A DNA stretch of 64,000 nucleotides from Flavobacterium selenitireducens (GCF_014748335.1 NZ_JAAVIY010000001.1:372001-436000); one strand, 5' to 3'. Numbered from the stretch's first letter, positions 30,316 through 39,355 are shown. Numbers and translations: made by a program. The notes: a model not told the origin generated them from the sequence alone.

Positions 30316-32340
30316 TTATTTCTTGAGCCCGGCTTTGAGCCACGCGAGGTATTCGTCTTTGCCGACGTAGCTTATCGTAGGCGAAATATCCTTTCCGTCA
30401 GGGCCAAGCAAAACGTAAAGCGGTTGCGTGTTCGTGTTGTAGCGCGTAATGGTCAGGTTCGTCCATTTGTCGCCTATTGTTTCGATATCTTCACCTTCAG
30501 GCGTCGTGTATTGCTCAGATTCCGGGAGTTCACGTTTGTCGTCTACATAAAGTGAAATCAACACCAAATCATTTTTCATGATTTCGTGCACTTCTTTGTC
30601 CGTCCAGACGTTCGCTTCCATTTTGCGGCAATTGACGCACGCGTGTCCGGTGAAGTCAAGCATTACCGGCTTGTTCACGGATTTTGCATAAGCAAGCCCC
30701 TTGTCGTAATCATTGAACGTGATCATATCGTGGGCCAATACCGCACCTTCCGGGAGCGTCTTATCGTTCATTACGGTTCCCGTCGCTCCCACTCCATGCG
30801 GGCTTTCGCTATAATGCAAAGGAGGCGGGAATGCAGAAATCAACTTCAGCGGCGCGCCCCAAAGCCCGGGAATAAGGTAGATGGTAAACGTCAGCGTCAG
30901 CAAGCCGAGCATGATGCGCCCGACGGAAAGATTGCCGGCAGGGCTGTCGTGAGGCGTCTGTATTTTTCCGAAAAGGTAGAGTGTCAACGCTCCGAAAATC
31001 GCGATCCAGATACAAAGGAACACTTCTCTTTCCAGCAAATGCAACTGCAATACAAGGTCTGCATTCGACAGGAATTTGAAGGCGAGCGCCAATTCGAGGA
31101 ACCCAAGGAAAACCTTGACGGTGTTGAGCCATCCGCCTGATTTTGGGAGCGAATTCATCCAACCCGGAAAGATCGCGAACAACATAAAAGGCAGAGCTAG
31201 CGCCAGCGAAAACCCGAACATTCCGATAAGCGGGCTGATGCCGCCTTCGCGGGCCGCGATCACCAACAGGTTTCCGATAAAAATTCCGGTACATGAAAAC
31301 GAAACGATAGCCAGGGCCAACGCCATGGCCAGGATCCCGATGATGCCACCGCGATCAGCCTGACGGTCGACTTTGCTCGCCCATGAATTCGGTAAAACGA
31401 TCTCGAAGGCGCCCATAAACGAAATGGCGAAGATGACAAGCAGGACAAAAAAGATGACGTTGAACCACACATTGGTTGCGATCGCGTTGAGGGCGTCGGC
31501 ACCAAAAATCGCGGTAATGATCAGCCCGAGCGTCACGTAAATGACGATGATCGATATTCCGTACAGGATCGCATTGCGGATTCCCGCCGACTTATTCTTG
31601 CTTTGTTTGGTGAAAAAACTCACCGTCATTGGGATCATCGGAAAAACGCAAGGCGTGAGCAATGCGGCAAACCCGGCCCCGAAAGCCAGGAAGAAAATCG
31701 TCCACAGACCTAAGTTTTCGGTAGAATCAGGATTGATCGGATGCGAGGTAAGGTCTTTGGAATCTATGGTTTCCTTAGCCGAAATCGTGTCCTTAACCGC
31801 ATCCTTTTTAGCCGTGGCGGAGTCCGAAGCCACAGCAGCATCAGGCGTTTGTGCGGCAGCAGCTTTCGTCGGCTCGTCTTCCGCAACCGGTATTTTGGGA
31901 AGTTTGAACGTAAATTTCGCATCGTCGTTGCTACAGACTTCCTTACAAACCTGGTAATCGGCCTTGACCTCGATCGTTGTCAGCTTCGGGTTGATGATTT
32001 TAACGCGTTGGGTAAGCGTAACTTTTTTCTCCCAATAGTATTCGTCTACCTCGAAAACGTCGTTGTATTGCTTCTTATAAGGACTTTCTTTCGTTTTCCC
32101 GACGAGCTCGTAATTGAACCTTGCATTTTTGTACTCCAATGTCAACGGAAGCGGGCCGTCGGCTGGAGTGAATTGGGAATACATATGCCAATTGTCGTCG
32201 ATCGCGCCTTCCATGATGAGATTGAACTCGTTTCCGGATATTTTTTCGAGGCGCTGTGTCCACTTTACAGGTTTGACGATTTGAGCGGAAATGCCCGAAA
32301 TGCTTAGCAATGCGAGCAGCAGGAACAGAACTTTTTTCAT
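30316..32340 (-). CDS. dsbD: Thiol:disulfide interchange protein DsbD
   Basis: Carries reducing power from cytoplasmic thioredoxin across the inner membrane to periplasmic proteins. The 674-residue protein has a signal peptide (MKKVLFLLLALLSISGISAQ), an N-terminal periplasmic domain (about 20-160), a low-complexity Ala/Asp linker, a central membrane domain with LLTPCVFPMIP, and a C-terminal thioredoxin domain with C568 and C571 (HACVNCRKM). The ATG at 32340 overlaps the tilS stop as ATGA, so the two genes are coupled. The frame extends further upstream inside tilS and that extension is rejected. Confidence 0.93.
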   Translation of the reverse strand: MKKVLFLLLALLSISGISAQIVKPVKWTQRLEKISGNEFNLIMEGAIDDNWHMYSQFTPADGPLPLTLEYKNARFNYELVGKTKESPYKKQYNDVFEVDEYYWEKKVTLTQRVKIINPKLTTIEVKADYQVCKEVCSNDDAKFTFKLPKIPVAEDEPTKAAAAQTPDAAVASDSATAKKDAVKDTISAKETIDSKDLTSHPINPDSTENLGLWTIFFLAFGAGFAALLTPCVFPMIPMTVSFFTKQSKNKSAGIRNAILYGISIIVIYVTLGLIITAIFGADALNAIATNVWFNVIFFVLLVIFAISFMGAFEIVLPNSWASKVDRQADRGGIIGILAMALALAIVSFSCTGIFIGNLLVIAAREGGISPLIGMFGFSLALALPFMLFAIFPGWMNSLPKSGGWLNTVKVFLGFLELALAFKFLSNADLVLQLHLLEREVFLCIWIAIFGALTLYLFGKIQTPHDSPAGNLSVGRIMLGLLTLTFTIYLIPGLWGAPLKLISAFPPPLHYSESPHGVGATGTVMNDKTLPEGAVLAHDMITFNDYDKGLAYAKSVNKPVMLDFTGHACVNCRKMEANVWTDKEVHEIMKNDLVLISLYVDDKRELPESEQYTTPEGEDIETIGDKWTNLTITRYNTNTQPLYVLLGPDGKDISPTISYVGKDEYLAWLKAGLKK

Positions 32341-33653
32341 TCTTTGAGTGCGATGTTCAAAATGTTTGTCGTAGTTGATTGGGCGCCGAAGCGTTCGTCC
32401 GCGCGATGGCCGACGATCCAGATGATGTCGTCCCGCGAACACAAAAGCCACGCATGCTCTTTATCTCTCAACGAGAATTTCCCGTCCTTGAAGAATTTGC
32501 TGACTTTTTTGGAGTTTCCGTTCATGCCGAGAGGGTAAAATACATCGCCTTCCTTCCACCTCCTGAGCACCAGCGGAAACCTCAATTTTTCGGCGTCGAC
32601 AAAGATAGCCGAATTGGATTGCCTTCCAATGGCTTTCACAAATTTTAGGCTCATTTTTAACGGAAATTCTATTGTTTCCATCCCGTTGTAAATTTTGTAC
32701 TCTCGATCGGGAACCTCGTCGGTCAAAGGCGAAAGCACAAGGGCATCGCGGTCTTTGAGCAAAACGTGGCCCGGGGCAAAAACCTGTTTGCCCGATTGGG
32801 CGTCGACAAGCGCATAGATATCGCTCCAGGCCGTGAAGCCGAAGCCGCTGAGCCATTTATAGAGATACGCCTGGAAATTCGGGAGTTTTTTTAGTTCCGG
32901 CAAATCAAACCGGATTTCGGTCCCAAATGTTTTGGCCACTTTTTGGAAAACCAGCACAGCCGCGTCATCGGCCAGGGATTGGGTCTGCCGCAGAAAATCC
33001 TGGGTCGCCGCAAAGGTCTCAAGCAAATCAGGCCGCACTTCCTTTAGCGCGGGAACGAGTTGATGCCGTATTTTGTTCCTGAGGTATTTTTCGGAAGCAT
33101 TGCTGCTGTCCTCTCGCCATTCCAGCCCGTTGGATTTCGCATACGATTCGATTTCGGCTCTCGTAAAGTCGAGCAACGGCCTCACGATATTGCCATTCTG
33201 CAAAGGGATTCCCGTCAGGCCTTCGATTCCCGTGCCCCGCGTAAGGTTGATGAGAAACGTTTCGAGGTTGTCGTCGGCGTGGTGGGCGGTCAGGACATAG
33301 TCGTATTTCCCGGCTTCCAGTATCTCGCCGAAATAGCCGTAGCGCAATTTGCGGGCAGCGAGCTGTATCGAAAGCTTGAAATCGTGAGCGAATTGTTCGG
33401 TATCGAATGTGGCGATGTGAGCCTGTAAATGGTTCGCAGCCGCGAATTCGCGAATAAAGCTTTCGTCTTGGTCGCTCTCTGCTCCCCTGAGGTTGAAATT
33501 GCAATGCGCTATCCCGACTTCGTAACCGGATTTCCGGAAGAGGTCGAGCATGACCATGCTGTCGACTCCGCCACTGCAAGCGAGCAGCAGGCGTTTGCCT
33601 TCGAGAAACGGGAATTTGCTTTTAAGGTGGGTTCTGAAACGGGACAACATCAC
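32337..33653 (-). CDS. tilS: tRNA(Ile)-lysidine synthetase
   Basis: Modifies cytidine 34 of the CAU-anticodon isoleucine tRNA to lysidine, changing both codon reading and charging. The PP-loop ATPase signature SGGVDSM lies at about residues 28-34, with AHCNFNLRG and ADDNLETFLINLTRGTG following. A C-terminal domain (about 350-430) with FPLVLRRWKEGDVFYPLG is present. The 438-residue length is normal. Its stop overlaps the dsbD start by four bases. Confidence 0.95.
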   Translation of the reverse strand: MMLSRFRTHLKSKFPFLEGKRLLLACSGGVDSMVMLDLFRKSGYEVGIAHCNFNLRGAESDQDESFIREFAAANHLQAHIATFDTEQFAHDFKLSIQLAARKLRYGYFGEILEAGKYDYVLTAHHADDNLETFLINLTRGTGIEGLTGIPLQNGNIVRPLLDFTRAEIESYAKSNGLEWREDSSNASEKYLRNKIRHQLVPALKEVRPDLLETFAATQDFLRQTQSLADDAAVLVFQKVAKTFGTEIRFDLPELKKLPNFQAYLYKWLSGFGFTAWSDIYALVDAQSGKQVFAPGHVLLKDRDALVLSPLTDEVPDREYKIYNGMETIEFPLKMSLKFVKAIGRQSNSAIFVDAEKLRFPLVLRRWKEGDVFYPLGMNGNSKKVSKFFKDGKFSLRDKEHAWLLCSRDDIIWIVGHRADERFGAQSTTTNILNIALKE

Positions 33654-33689
33654 ACGAAGTTACTTAATAATTGACAATGAATAATTAAT

Positions 33690-33880
33690 TAATGAGGATG
33701 CCATCAGCGACAAATGCCCTAGCCCGGGTTGAAGCGAAAAGCCCGCAGGCCGGAAACCGCTGATTTTTACAAGGCGGCCCAGCGACCGCAGGAAGCTCGG
33801 GCCGGTGCGACAAAAATGCGGTTTTGGGGCGAGGACTTGTAGCGGAAAACCGGAATTGCTTTAATCAATAATAAACAATG
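33690..33880 (+). repeat. Structured intergenic element between tilS and pabB
   Basis: The gap holds a G+C-rich block from about 33715 (GCCCTAGCCCGGGTTGAAGCG) to about 33865 (TAGCGGAAAACCGGAA). It is flanked by A+T-rich DNA and has no open frame. The header GGTTGAAGCG resembles the GATTGGAGCG header of the elements at 15328 and 29290, but the rest differs. I recall similar blocks in flavobacterial intergenic regions; no function is known. Confidence 0.4.
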
Positions 33881-33895
33881 ACCAATTGAACGTTC

Positions 33896-35200
33896 TCAAT
33901 CCTCCTGCCGCTCGAGGACTTTGCGCATCGCTACCGCTTTCAGCAGGCATTCTTCGTATTCCCGCAGCGGGTCCGATGCCGCGGTGATCGCGCTACCGAC
34001 CGAAAACGAAACGTAATGCCGTTTTGCGTTGTACAGAATGGTGCGGATAACCACGTTGAAATCGAAATTGCCTTCGGGCGTGAAATAGCCGAGGGCGCCG
34101 CTGTAGAGCCCGCGTTTGGTTTCCTCAAGGGCTTCGATGATGTTCATGGCCGCGATCTTGGGCGCTCCGGTCATGCTTCCCATCGGAAATGTGGTCTGGA
34201 GCACGTCCACGGCCGATTTGCCCGGCGAAAGTTCAGAAACTACGGTAGAAATCAGGTGGTGCACTTGGCGGAATGAATACGGTTGGCACAGTTCCTCGAC
34301 GTGAACCGACCCTTTCGAGGCGGTTCGCGACAAATCGTTGCGCACCAGGTCGACGATCATGATGTTTTCCGATCGTTCTTTTTCGTTGGAAACTAGCTCT
34401 CGCCTGATCCGGGCGTCCTCGTCCGGGTTATCGCTGCGCCGCGCCGTTCCCTTAATAGGCTGGGATACGATCTTGCGGCCTTGCTTCTTAAGGTAACGCT
34501 CGGGCGAGGCCGACATCAGGTAATCGTCCGCATTGCGGAAAAAAGCGGAAAACGGCGGCTCGGAAATCGCGTTGAGGCGGCAATAGGTTTCGAGCGGATC
34601 GATCTTGGCGTCTTCGGAATAGAATTCCATACAGAAATTCGCCTCGTAAATGTCGCCCCTATGGATGTAATCGAGCATACGCCCGACCTTTTTCAAATAG
34701 TCTTTCTGGGAAATGCGCTGGGAGATCGCAAGGCGTCCGTTGGCGTGCGGCATTTGCGTATCCTGGTTGACGATGGCTTGGTAATCCTGTTTCATTTCGT
34801 CGTCGGCCATTGGCAGATAGTGCATTTCCAACTGATTGCCTTTTAGCAAAAAAAGCCGTTTGGGCTGAAAGAAAAACATTTCCGGGAAGTCAAGGCCGTC
34901 CGCGTTATCGGATTGCAGCTTTTCGACATCGTTTTTGAGGTCGTATGAAAGGTACCCGAAAAGCCAATCCTGTGTGGCTTCCTGCAATTCGCGCAGATCC
35001 TGGAAGGCTTTGTGATGGTCGGTACTGAGCGACAAAAAAGCGTCGACGGCCAGCACGCAGTCGTATTCCTGATATTTCTGGTAATAGCCGTTCCCGTCCA
35101 GAAACGTCGCCTCGCGGAAATCTTGGGCCCAATGCAGCAACCTGGCCTTGAAATCCTCAGGGTCGTTTATCGTGTGATGAGCAATCGTTCTTGTGGGCAT
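33896..35200 (-). CDS. pabB: Aminodeoxychorismate synthase component I
   Basis: Chorismate-using enzyme that makes 4-amino-4-deoxychorismate for folate synthesis. The PIKGTARR motif has the lysine typical of PabB; anthranilate synthase has alanine in this place. Other chorismate-binding blocks include DLVRNDLSR, GSMTGAPK and GALGYFTPEGNFDFNVVIRT. The protein is 434 residues from the ATG at 35200 (MPTRTIAHHTIND); the longer frame starts at a TTG and is rejected. No glutamine amidotransferase gene is adjacent. Confidence 0.88.
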   Translation of the reverse strand: MPTRTIAHHTINDPEDFKARLLHWAQDFREATFLDGNGYYQKYQEYDCVLAVDAFLSLSTDHHKAFQDLRELQEATQDWLFGYLSYDLKNDVEKLQSDNADGLDFPEMFFFQPKRLFLLKGNQLEMHYLPMADDEMKQDYQAIVNQDTQMPHANGRLAISQRISQKDYLKKVGRMLDYIHRGDIYEANFCMEFYSEDAKIDPLETYCRLNAISEPPFSAFFRNADDYLMSASPERYLKKQGRKIVSQPIKGTARRSDNPDEDARIRRELVSNEKERSENIMIVDLVRNDLSRTASKGSVHVEELCQPYSFRQVHHLISTVVSELSPGKSAVDVLQTTFPMGSMTGAPKIAAMNIIEALEETKRGLYSGALGYFTPEGNFDFNVVIRTILYNAKRHYVSFSVGSAITAASDPLREYEECLLKAVAMRKVLERQED

Positions 35201-35396
35201 ATCGGTTCCGTTTTTCGATCGCAAAATCGATCGTTTCTGGCACGATCAAAATTACGACAAAACAATCGTCGGGACGTCTAAAAATTTTGGCACGGTTGTT
35301 AGTGAGCGTCGAATCGACAACTTCATAAGATTTACAGTATTTGACAAAAAACTACCTCACCTTTTTGAGTATTAACCTTTTAAAACCACAAATTTT

Positions 35397-36350
35397 ATGA
35401 AAAAAATCCCATTATTCGGAATGGCGTTGCTGATGATGCTTTCCGTTTCCTGCAAAAATGAATCCGGCGGGTACGATGCGGAAGCGCCAGCCGAAGAAAT
35501 AATGCCGGTGGATGCGGCAAGTAGCGAAGACGCCAAGTCTGTACAGGCCGATTCAACGGCAGCCCCGAACGCCCTGTCTTCTTCGGCGGCGGTTGAAAAA
35601 AACGACGGTAAGCACAAATTTGTCCGCACGGCCGACATCCGGTTTAAAGTGCGCAACGTGGCGCAGTCGACTGCAAAAGTCGAGGACGCCGTCTCCCAGG
35701 CGGGAGGTTTTGTCGTCAATACGGAGCTGAAGAGTTCGGTCAGCGCGACCAAGGACGTCAAGAAAAGCCAGGACAGCATCGTGCGTACGACGGTTTACAC
35801 GGTGCACAACGACATGGTGATCCGGGTTCCGAATTACAATTTGGACGCCACGCTGAAAAATATTTCCAAAGAAGTCGGCTACCTCGATTACCGCATCATA
35901 AAAGCCGAAGACGTGAATCCGCAGCTCAAAGCCAGCGAGCTCGAGCGCAACCGTCTCGCAAGGTTTACCAAACGCGTCGAAACCGCGGTAAGCGACAAGG
36001 GCAAGAAACTCGTCGACATCAACGATACCGAAAATAACTTATTGTCCAAACAAGAATCCTCGGACGCCGCTTTGCTGAAAAAACTGGAACTCGAAGACAA
36101 GATCGCCTACTCTACCGTGGCGTTGCAATTGTATCAGGACGAAGCGGTAAAAAGCGTAACCTTGGCCAATCTCGACAGCGGGACGTATCGCACAAGTTTT
36201 GCGACCCAGGCTTGGGACAGTTTGAAATCCGGATGGTATATTTTGGAAGGAATTTTGGTGGTCGTGTTGAATTTGTGGCCATTTGTACTGATCGGAGGCG
36301 TACTTTTCGTCGCATGGAAAAAAATGAACCGCAAGAAATTGGCGGCTTAA
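35397..36350 (+). CDS. DUF4349 membrane-anchored lipoprotein
   Basis: Envelope protein of 317 residues. The signal peptide ends in the lipobox-like MLSVSC, an acidic Ala/Ser linker follows, then the DUF4349 domain (about 75-285) with KFVRTADIRFKVRNV and QAGGFVVNTELK. A helical stretch in the middle (about 185-235) looks coiled-coil. One membrane helix near 285-305 and a basic end complete the typical layout. Function is unknown. It is read alone, and a bidirectional terminator lies about 190 bases downstream. Confidence 0.85.
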   Translation: MKKIPLFGMALLMMLSVSCKNESGGYDAEAPAEEIMPVDAASSEDAKSVQADSTAAPNALSSSAAVEKNDGKHKFVRTADIRFKVRNVAQSTAKVEDAVSQAGGFVVNTELKSSVSATKDVKKSQDSIVRTTVYTVHNDMVIRVPNYNLDATLKNISKEVGYLDYRIIKAEDVNPQLKASELERNRLARFTKRVETAVSDKGKKLVDINDTENNLLSKQESSDAALLKKLELEDKIAYSTVALQLYQDEAVKSVTLANLDSGTYRTSFATQAWDSLKSGWYILEGILVVVLNLWPFVLIGGVLFVAWKKMNRKKLAA

Positions 36351-36540
36351 TAGTTTTGACGTATGATAATTTTTGAACCATTAAGGACATTAAGTTATCG
36401 AAACTAAAGAATTGGTCTGTTTCATACTAAATCCTTGATGCCTCATTGCTCTTAATGATTTGAATTCATTACGTTCAGCGCTTATCCCATCTGACGCCTT
36501 CAACGGTTAAACAAGTAAAGTCACCAAACGGCATCTACAA

Positions 36541-36575
36541 AAAAAGCCCGCTCAAAACGAACGGGCTTTCTTTTT
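36541..36575. terminator. Bidirectional terminator between DUF4349 gene and lpdA
   Basis: AAAGCCCG (36543-36550) pairs with CGGGCTTT (36562-36569) around an A-rich loop, with A before and TCTTTTT after. The rest of the gap from 36351 to 36540 shows no gene or other clear structure. Confidence 0.8.
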
Positions 36576-36593
36576 CTAATAATCTAATTTACA

Positions 36594-36630
36594 AATTCGC
36601 TAATTCGCTAATTCGCCAATTCGCTAATTA
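36594..36630. repeat. 8-bp tandem array (AATTCGCT), lpdA stop codon inside
   Basis: Four consecutive 8-base units AATTCGCT, AATTCGCT, AATTCGCC, AATTCGCT and the partial unit AATTA. The lpdA stop codon (complement of 36628-36630) is formed by the last TTA. Related arrays occur at 41789, 47637, 47730 and 57791. Confidence 0.85.
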
Positions 36631-38034
36631 CATGTGTATCGGACGGTTCTCACTCGCCGCCAACGCCGCTTCCTTAACGGCCTCAGCATAGGTCGGGTGA
36701 GCGTGCGACATCCTCGAAATATCTTCAGCGGATGCACGGAATTCCATGGCGGTTACCGCTTCGGCGATCAAATCGGCTACCCTTGCTCCAATCATATGGA
36801 CACCCAATACTTCGTCCGTCTTGGCATCGGCCAGGATTTTCACAAAGCCGTCCGTGTCGCCGCTTGCGCGTGAACGACCCAACGCCTTCATTGGGAAACT
36901 GCCCGATTTGTATTCGATTCCGGCTTCTTTCAACTGCTCTTCGGTCTTGCCTACGGCCGCGACTTCGGGCCACGTATAGACCACACCCGGAATCAGGTTG
37001 TAGTTGATATGAGGCTTTTGCCCGGCCAACGTTTCGGCTACGAAAACGCCTTCTTCTTCGGCTTTGTGGGCCAGCATCGCGCCTTTCACGACGTCTCCGA
37101 TCGCGTAAATGTTTGAAACGTTCGTTTGCAAATGATCGTTGGTTTCCACGATACCACGGTCTGAAACCTTGACTCCCGCTTTGTCGAGGGCCAATCCGTC
37201 AGTGAACGGGCGACGTCCGACCGAAACCAAAGCGTAATCGCCTTGCAAGGTGATCGTTTGCCCTTTTGCGTCGTCGGCTTGTATCGTCACGCCTTCCCCG
37301 TTGTTTTCAACAGATTTTACCTTGTGGGACGTGTAAAACTTCATGCCTTGTTTCTTAAGCACTTTGGTCAATTCTTTCGACAATCCGGCGTCCATTCCGG
37401 GAATGATCCTGTCGAGATATTCCACTACCGAAACCTGGGCGCCGAGACGCAGGTAAACCTGTCCGAGCTCGAGCCCGATGACGCCTCCGCCGATGACGAT
37501 AAGGTGTTTTGGGATTTCCTTGAGCTTCAAGGCTTCGGTCGAGGTGATCACGCGTTCTTCGTCCAATTTGATAAAAGGCAGGGACGACGGCTTGGAACCC
37601 GTTGCGATGATCGTGTATTTGGCTTCGATGGTTTCGGATGAACCGTCGGCTTTGGAAACTTTCACATGAGTAGCGTCCTCGAACGAGCCAAGGCCTTCGA
37701 AAACGGTGATCTTGTTTTTATCCATGAGGTATTTGATGCCGCTCACGTTTTGATCCACTACCGAACCTTTGCGCGCGATCATCTGCTCAAAATTAACCTT
37801 GATCTCTCCCGGGATCTCAATGCCGTGCTCCTTGAAATGGGAAATGGCGTCGTGATAATGGTGGGAGGAATCAAGCAATGCTTTGGAAGGGATACAGCCT
37901 ACGTTGAGGCAGGTTCCGCCAAGGGTTGAATATTTCTCTACGATGGCAGTCTTGAAACCTAATTGTGCGCAACGGATGGCGGCCACGTATCCTCCGGGAC
38001 CCGATCCTATGACGGCAACGTCAAATGAACTCAT
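36628..38034 (-). CDS. lpdA: Dihydrolipoyl dehydrogenase
   Basis: E3 component of the 2-oxoacid dehydrogenase and glycine cleavage complexes; reoxidises dihydrolipoamide with FAD and NAD. The 468-residue protein has the FAD site VIGSGPGGYVAAIRCAQLG, the redox-active pair GGTCLNVGCIP, an NAD site VIGGGVIGLELGQVY, and the C-terminal catalytic HAHPTYAE. No E1 or E2 gene is adjacent, so it is the free-standing form shared among complexes. A good promoter lies at 38061-38093. Confidence 0.97.
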   Translation of the reverse strand: MSSFDVAVIGSGPGGYVAAIRCAQLGFKTAIVEKYSTLGGTCLNVGCIPSKALLDSSHHYHDAISHFKEHGIEIPGEIKVNFEQMIARKGSVVDQNVSGIKYLMDKNKITVFEGLGSFEDATHVKVSKADGSSETIEAKYTIIATGSKPSSLPFIKLDEERVITSTEALKLKEIPKHLIVIGGGVIGLELGQVYLRLGAQVSVVEYLDRIIPGMDAGLSKELTKVLKKQGMKFYTSHKVKSVENNGEGVTIQADDAKGQTITLQGDYALVSVGRRPFTDGLALDKAGVKVSDRGIVETNDHLQTNVSNIYAIGDVVKGAMLAHKAEEEGVFVAETLAGQKPHINYNLIPGVVYTWPEVAAVGKTEEQLKEAGIEYKSGSFPMKALGRSRASGDTDGFVKILADAKTDEVLGVHMIGARVADLIAEAVTAMEFRASAEDISRMSHAHPTYAEAVKEAALAASENRPIHM

Positions 38035-38060
38035 GGTGATTGGTTATTGATTTAGTCACA

Positions 38061-38093
38061 CAAAAGTACGAAAGCGATTCTTATTTAGGGCAA
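38061..38093 (-). promoter_or_regulatory. Promoter TTG-N22-TACTTTTG for lpdA
   Basis: On the minus strand a TTG at 38093-38091 and TACTTTTG at 38068-38061 are 22 bases apart. The box lies 27 bases before the lpdA ATG. Both elements fit the Bacteroidota consensus. Confidence 0.55.
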
Positions 38094-38158
38094 GTTGGCA
38101 TGGTGAATTCAAATTTGGCCACGACCGCAAGGGTCAAGCTCGCCCCACTTATTTTTAG

Positions 38159-38173
38159 AAACCTCAAAGGTTT
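38159..38173. repeat. Copy of the AAACCTCAAAGGTTT palindrome
   Basis: This 15-mer is identical to 15363-15377 inside the hairpin element copy 2. Here it is single, in the 327-base gap between lpdA and the 38362 gene. The rest of that gap has a G+C-rich stretch (38190-38280) that looks like a decayed element, and no open frame. Confidence 0.55.
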
Positions 38174-38336
38174 ATCCGATAAGACAAATACCCGGACGTA
38201 GCTGAACTGTACAAAGAAAAATCGGATATCGCTCGCGCAGAACCCAAAAAGGCCAAGCGGGCAAAATCGCCCGGCTCTCAGGAAAATCAAAAAAAAAAAA
38301 GCATTTTGCTATTGCAGGTTAACATCAACTTCATTT

Positions 38337-38359
38337 ACTTTGCAATTCAAAGTACTTTT
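38337..38359 (+). promoter_or_regulatory. Operator copy B: ACTTTG-N5-CAAAGT plus ACTTT
   Basis: ACTTTG (38337-38342) and CAAAGT (38348-38353) around CAATT, followed by ACTTTT, ending two bases before the ATG at 38362. The left half forms TTACTTTG, a near -7 box, with a TTG at 38312-38314, 20 bases upstream. Confidence 0.65.
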
Positions 38360-38361
38360 GT

Positions 38362-38973
38362 ATGGAAGATCACAATTATCTCGACGACATCCGCGACATC
38401 AAGCAAATGATGAACCGCTCGACCCAATTTCTTTCGCTAAGCGGATTGGCGGGCGTCATGGCTGGAATCTATGCGCTGATCGGGGCGTTTGGCGCGGCGA
38501 GGATCATCGATTCACACAACGGCCAATACATCACGCTCGAAAGTGCAGCGTTTACAGCTATCGTCGGGATTGCGTTTGGCGTCCTGTTGATGTCCGTAAT
38601 CACGGCCCTGATCTTGTCCCACAAAAAAGCGAAAAAACGCGACGAGCAACTTTGGAACAATTCCTCCCGCCGACTGCTTGTCAATTTCCTGATCCCAATG
38701 GTCACGGGCGGCATTTTTACCCTGCTGCTATTGAGGCACGAGGTCTACGGCCTCATCGCCCCGGTAACGCTGATCTTTTACGGACTGGCCTGCGTCAACG
38801 CGAGCAAATATACGCTCAGCGACGTGCGCTACCTTGGCATTACCGTGATCATCTTAGGGTTGCTGTGCACGGAATTTTCAGGTTATGGTTTGCTGTTTTG
38901 GGCGTTGGGATTCGGATTTTGCCATATCCTCTACGGTTCGCTGATGTATTTTAAATACGACCGGAATGCGTAA
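38362..38973 (+). CDS. Five-helix membrane protein heading the CreD operon
   Basis: Membrane protein of 203 residues. A polar N-terminal helix (MEDHNYLDDIRDIKQMMNR) precedes about five membrane segments near 27-47, 66-88, 110-130, 132-150 and 160-195. I recognise it as a type that accompanies the winged-helix regulator in flavobacteria but know of no function. Operator copy B ends two bases before its ATG, so the leader must be very short. The regulator gene follows after 42 bases. Confidence 0.75.
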   Translation: MEDHNYLDDIRDIKQMMNRSTQFLSLSGLAGVMAGIYALIGAFGAARIIDSHNGQYITLESAAFTAIVGIAFGVLLMSVITALILSHKKAKKRDEQLWNNSSRRLLVNFLIPMVTGGIFTLLLLRHEVYGLIAPVTLIFYGLACVNASKYTLSDVRYLGITVIILGLLCTEFSGYGLLFWALGFGFCHILYGSLMYFKYDRNA

Positions 38974-39015
38974 TTTGCGCCGTCCGATCTCGACTTTTAC
39001 TTTTGACTTTCGACC

Positions 39016-39312
39016 TTGAAAAACATCATACAAAATATAAACAAAGCGTTCGACCATCGCATCAGGCTCGGCATCATGAGCGTGCTTATGGTAAACGAAT
39101 CGGCCGATTTTTCGACGCTCAAGGAATTGCTCGGCGTTACCGACGGCAACCTCGCCAGCCATGCCAAGGCACTTGAAGCGGAAAATTACATCGTCGTCGA
39201 AAAGCAGTTCATCGGGAAGAAGCCCAACACGAGTTACAAAGCGACGAAATCCGGCAGGCAGGCCTTCACGTCCCACATAGACGCGCTGGAAAACCTGATA
39301 CGCAAGACCTAA
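39016..39312 (+). CDS. Winged-helix transcriptional regulator (HTH_34 type)
   Basis: DNA-binding protein of 98 residues consisting of one winged helix: AFDHRIRLGIMSVL, then DFSTLKELLGVTDGNLASHAKALEAE as the helix-turn-helix, and YIVVEKQFIGKKPNTSYKATKSGRQAF as the wing. It begins at a TTG codon; the sequence MKNIIQNINKAFDHR has the usual family start and no ATG is available upstream in frame near it. It lies between two copies of the operator ACTTTG-N5-CAAAGT and is the natural candidate to bind them. Related proteins are often repressors; that is inferred. Confidence 0.85.
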   Translation: MKNIIQNINKAFDHRIRLGIMSVLMVNESADFSTLKELLGVTDGNLASHAKALEAENYIVVEKQFIGKKPNTSYKATKSGRQAFTSHIDALENLIRKT

Positions 39313-39328
39313 ATTTTTTTACCGTTAA

Positions 39329-39350
39329 ACTTTGAAATACAAAGTACTTT
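39329..39350 (+). promoter_or_regulatory. Operator copy C: ACTTTG-N5-CAAAGT plus ACTTT
   Basis: ACTTTG (39329-39334) and CAAAGT (39340-39345) around AAATA, followed by ACTTT, five bases before the ATG at 39356. No clear -33 TTG is seen, so it may act on read-through transcription or a weak internal promoter. Confidence 0.6.
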
Positions 39351-39355
39351 ATATT

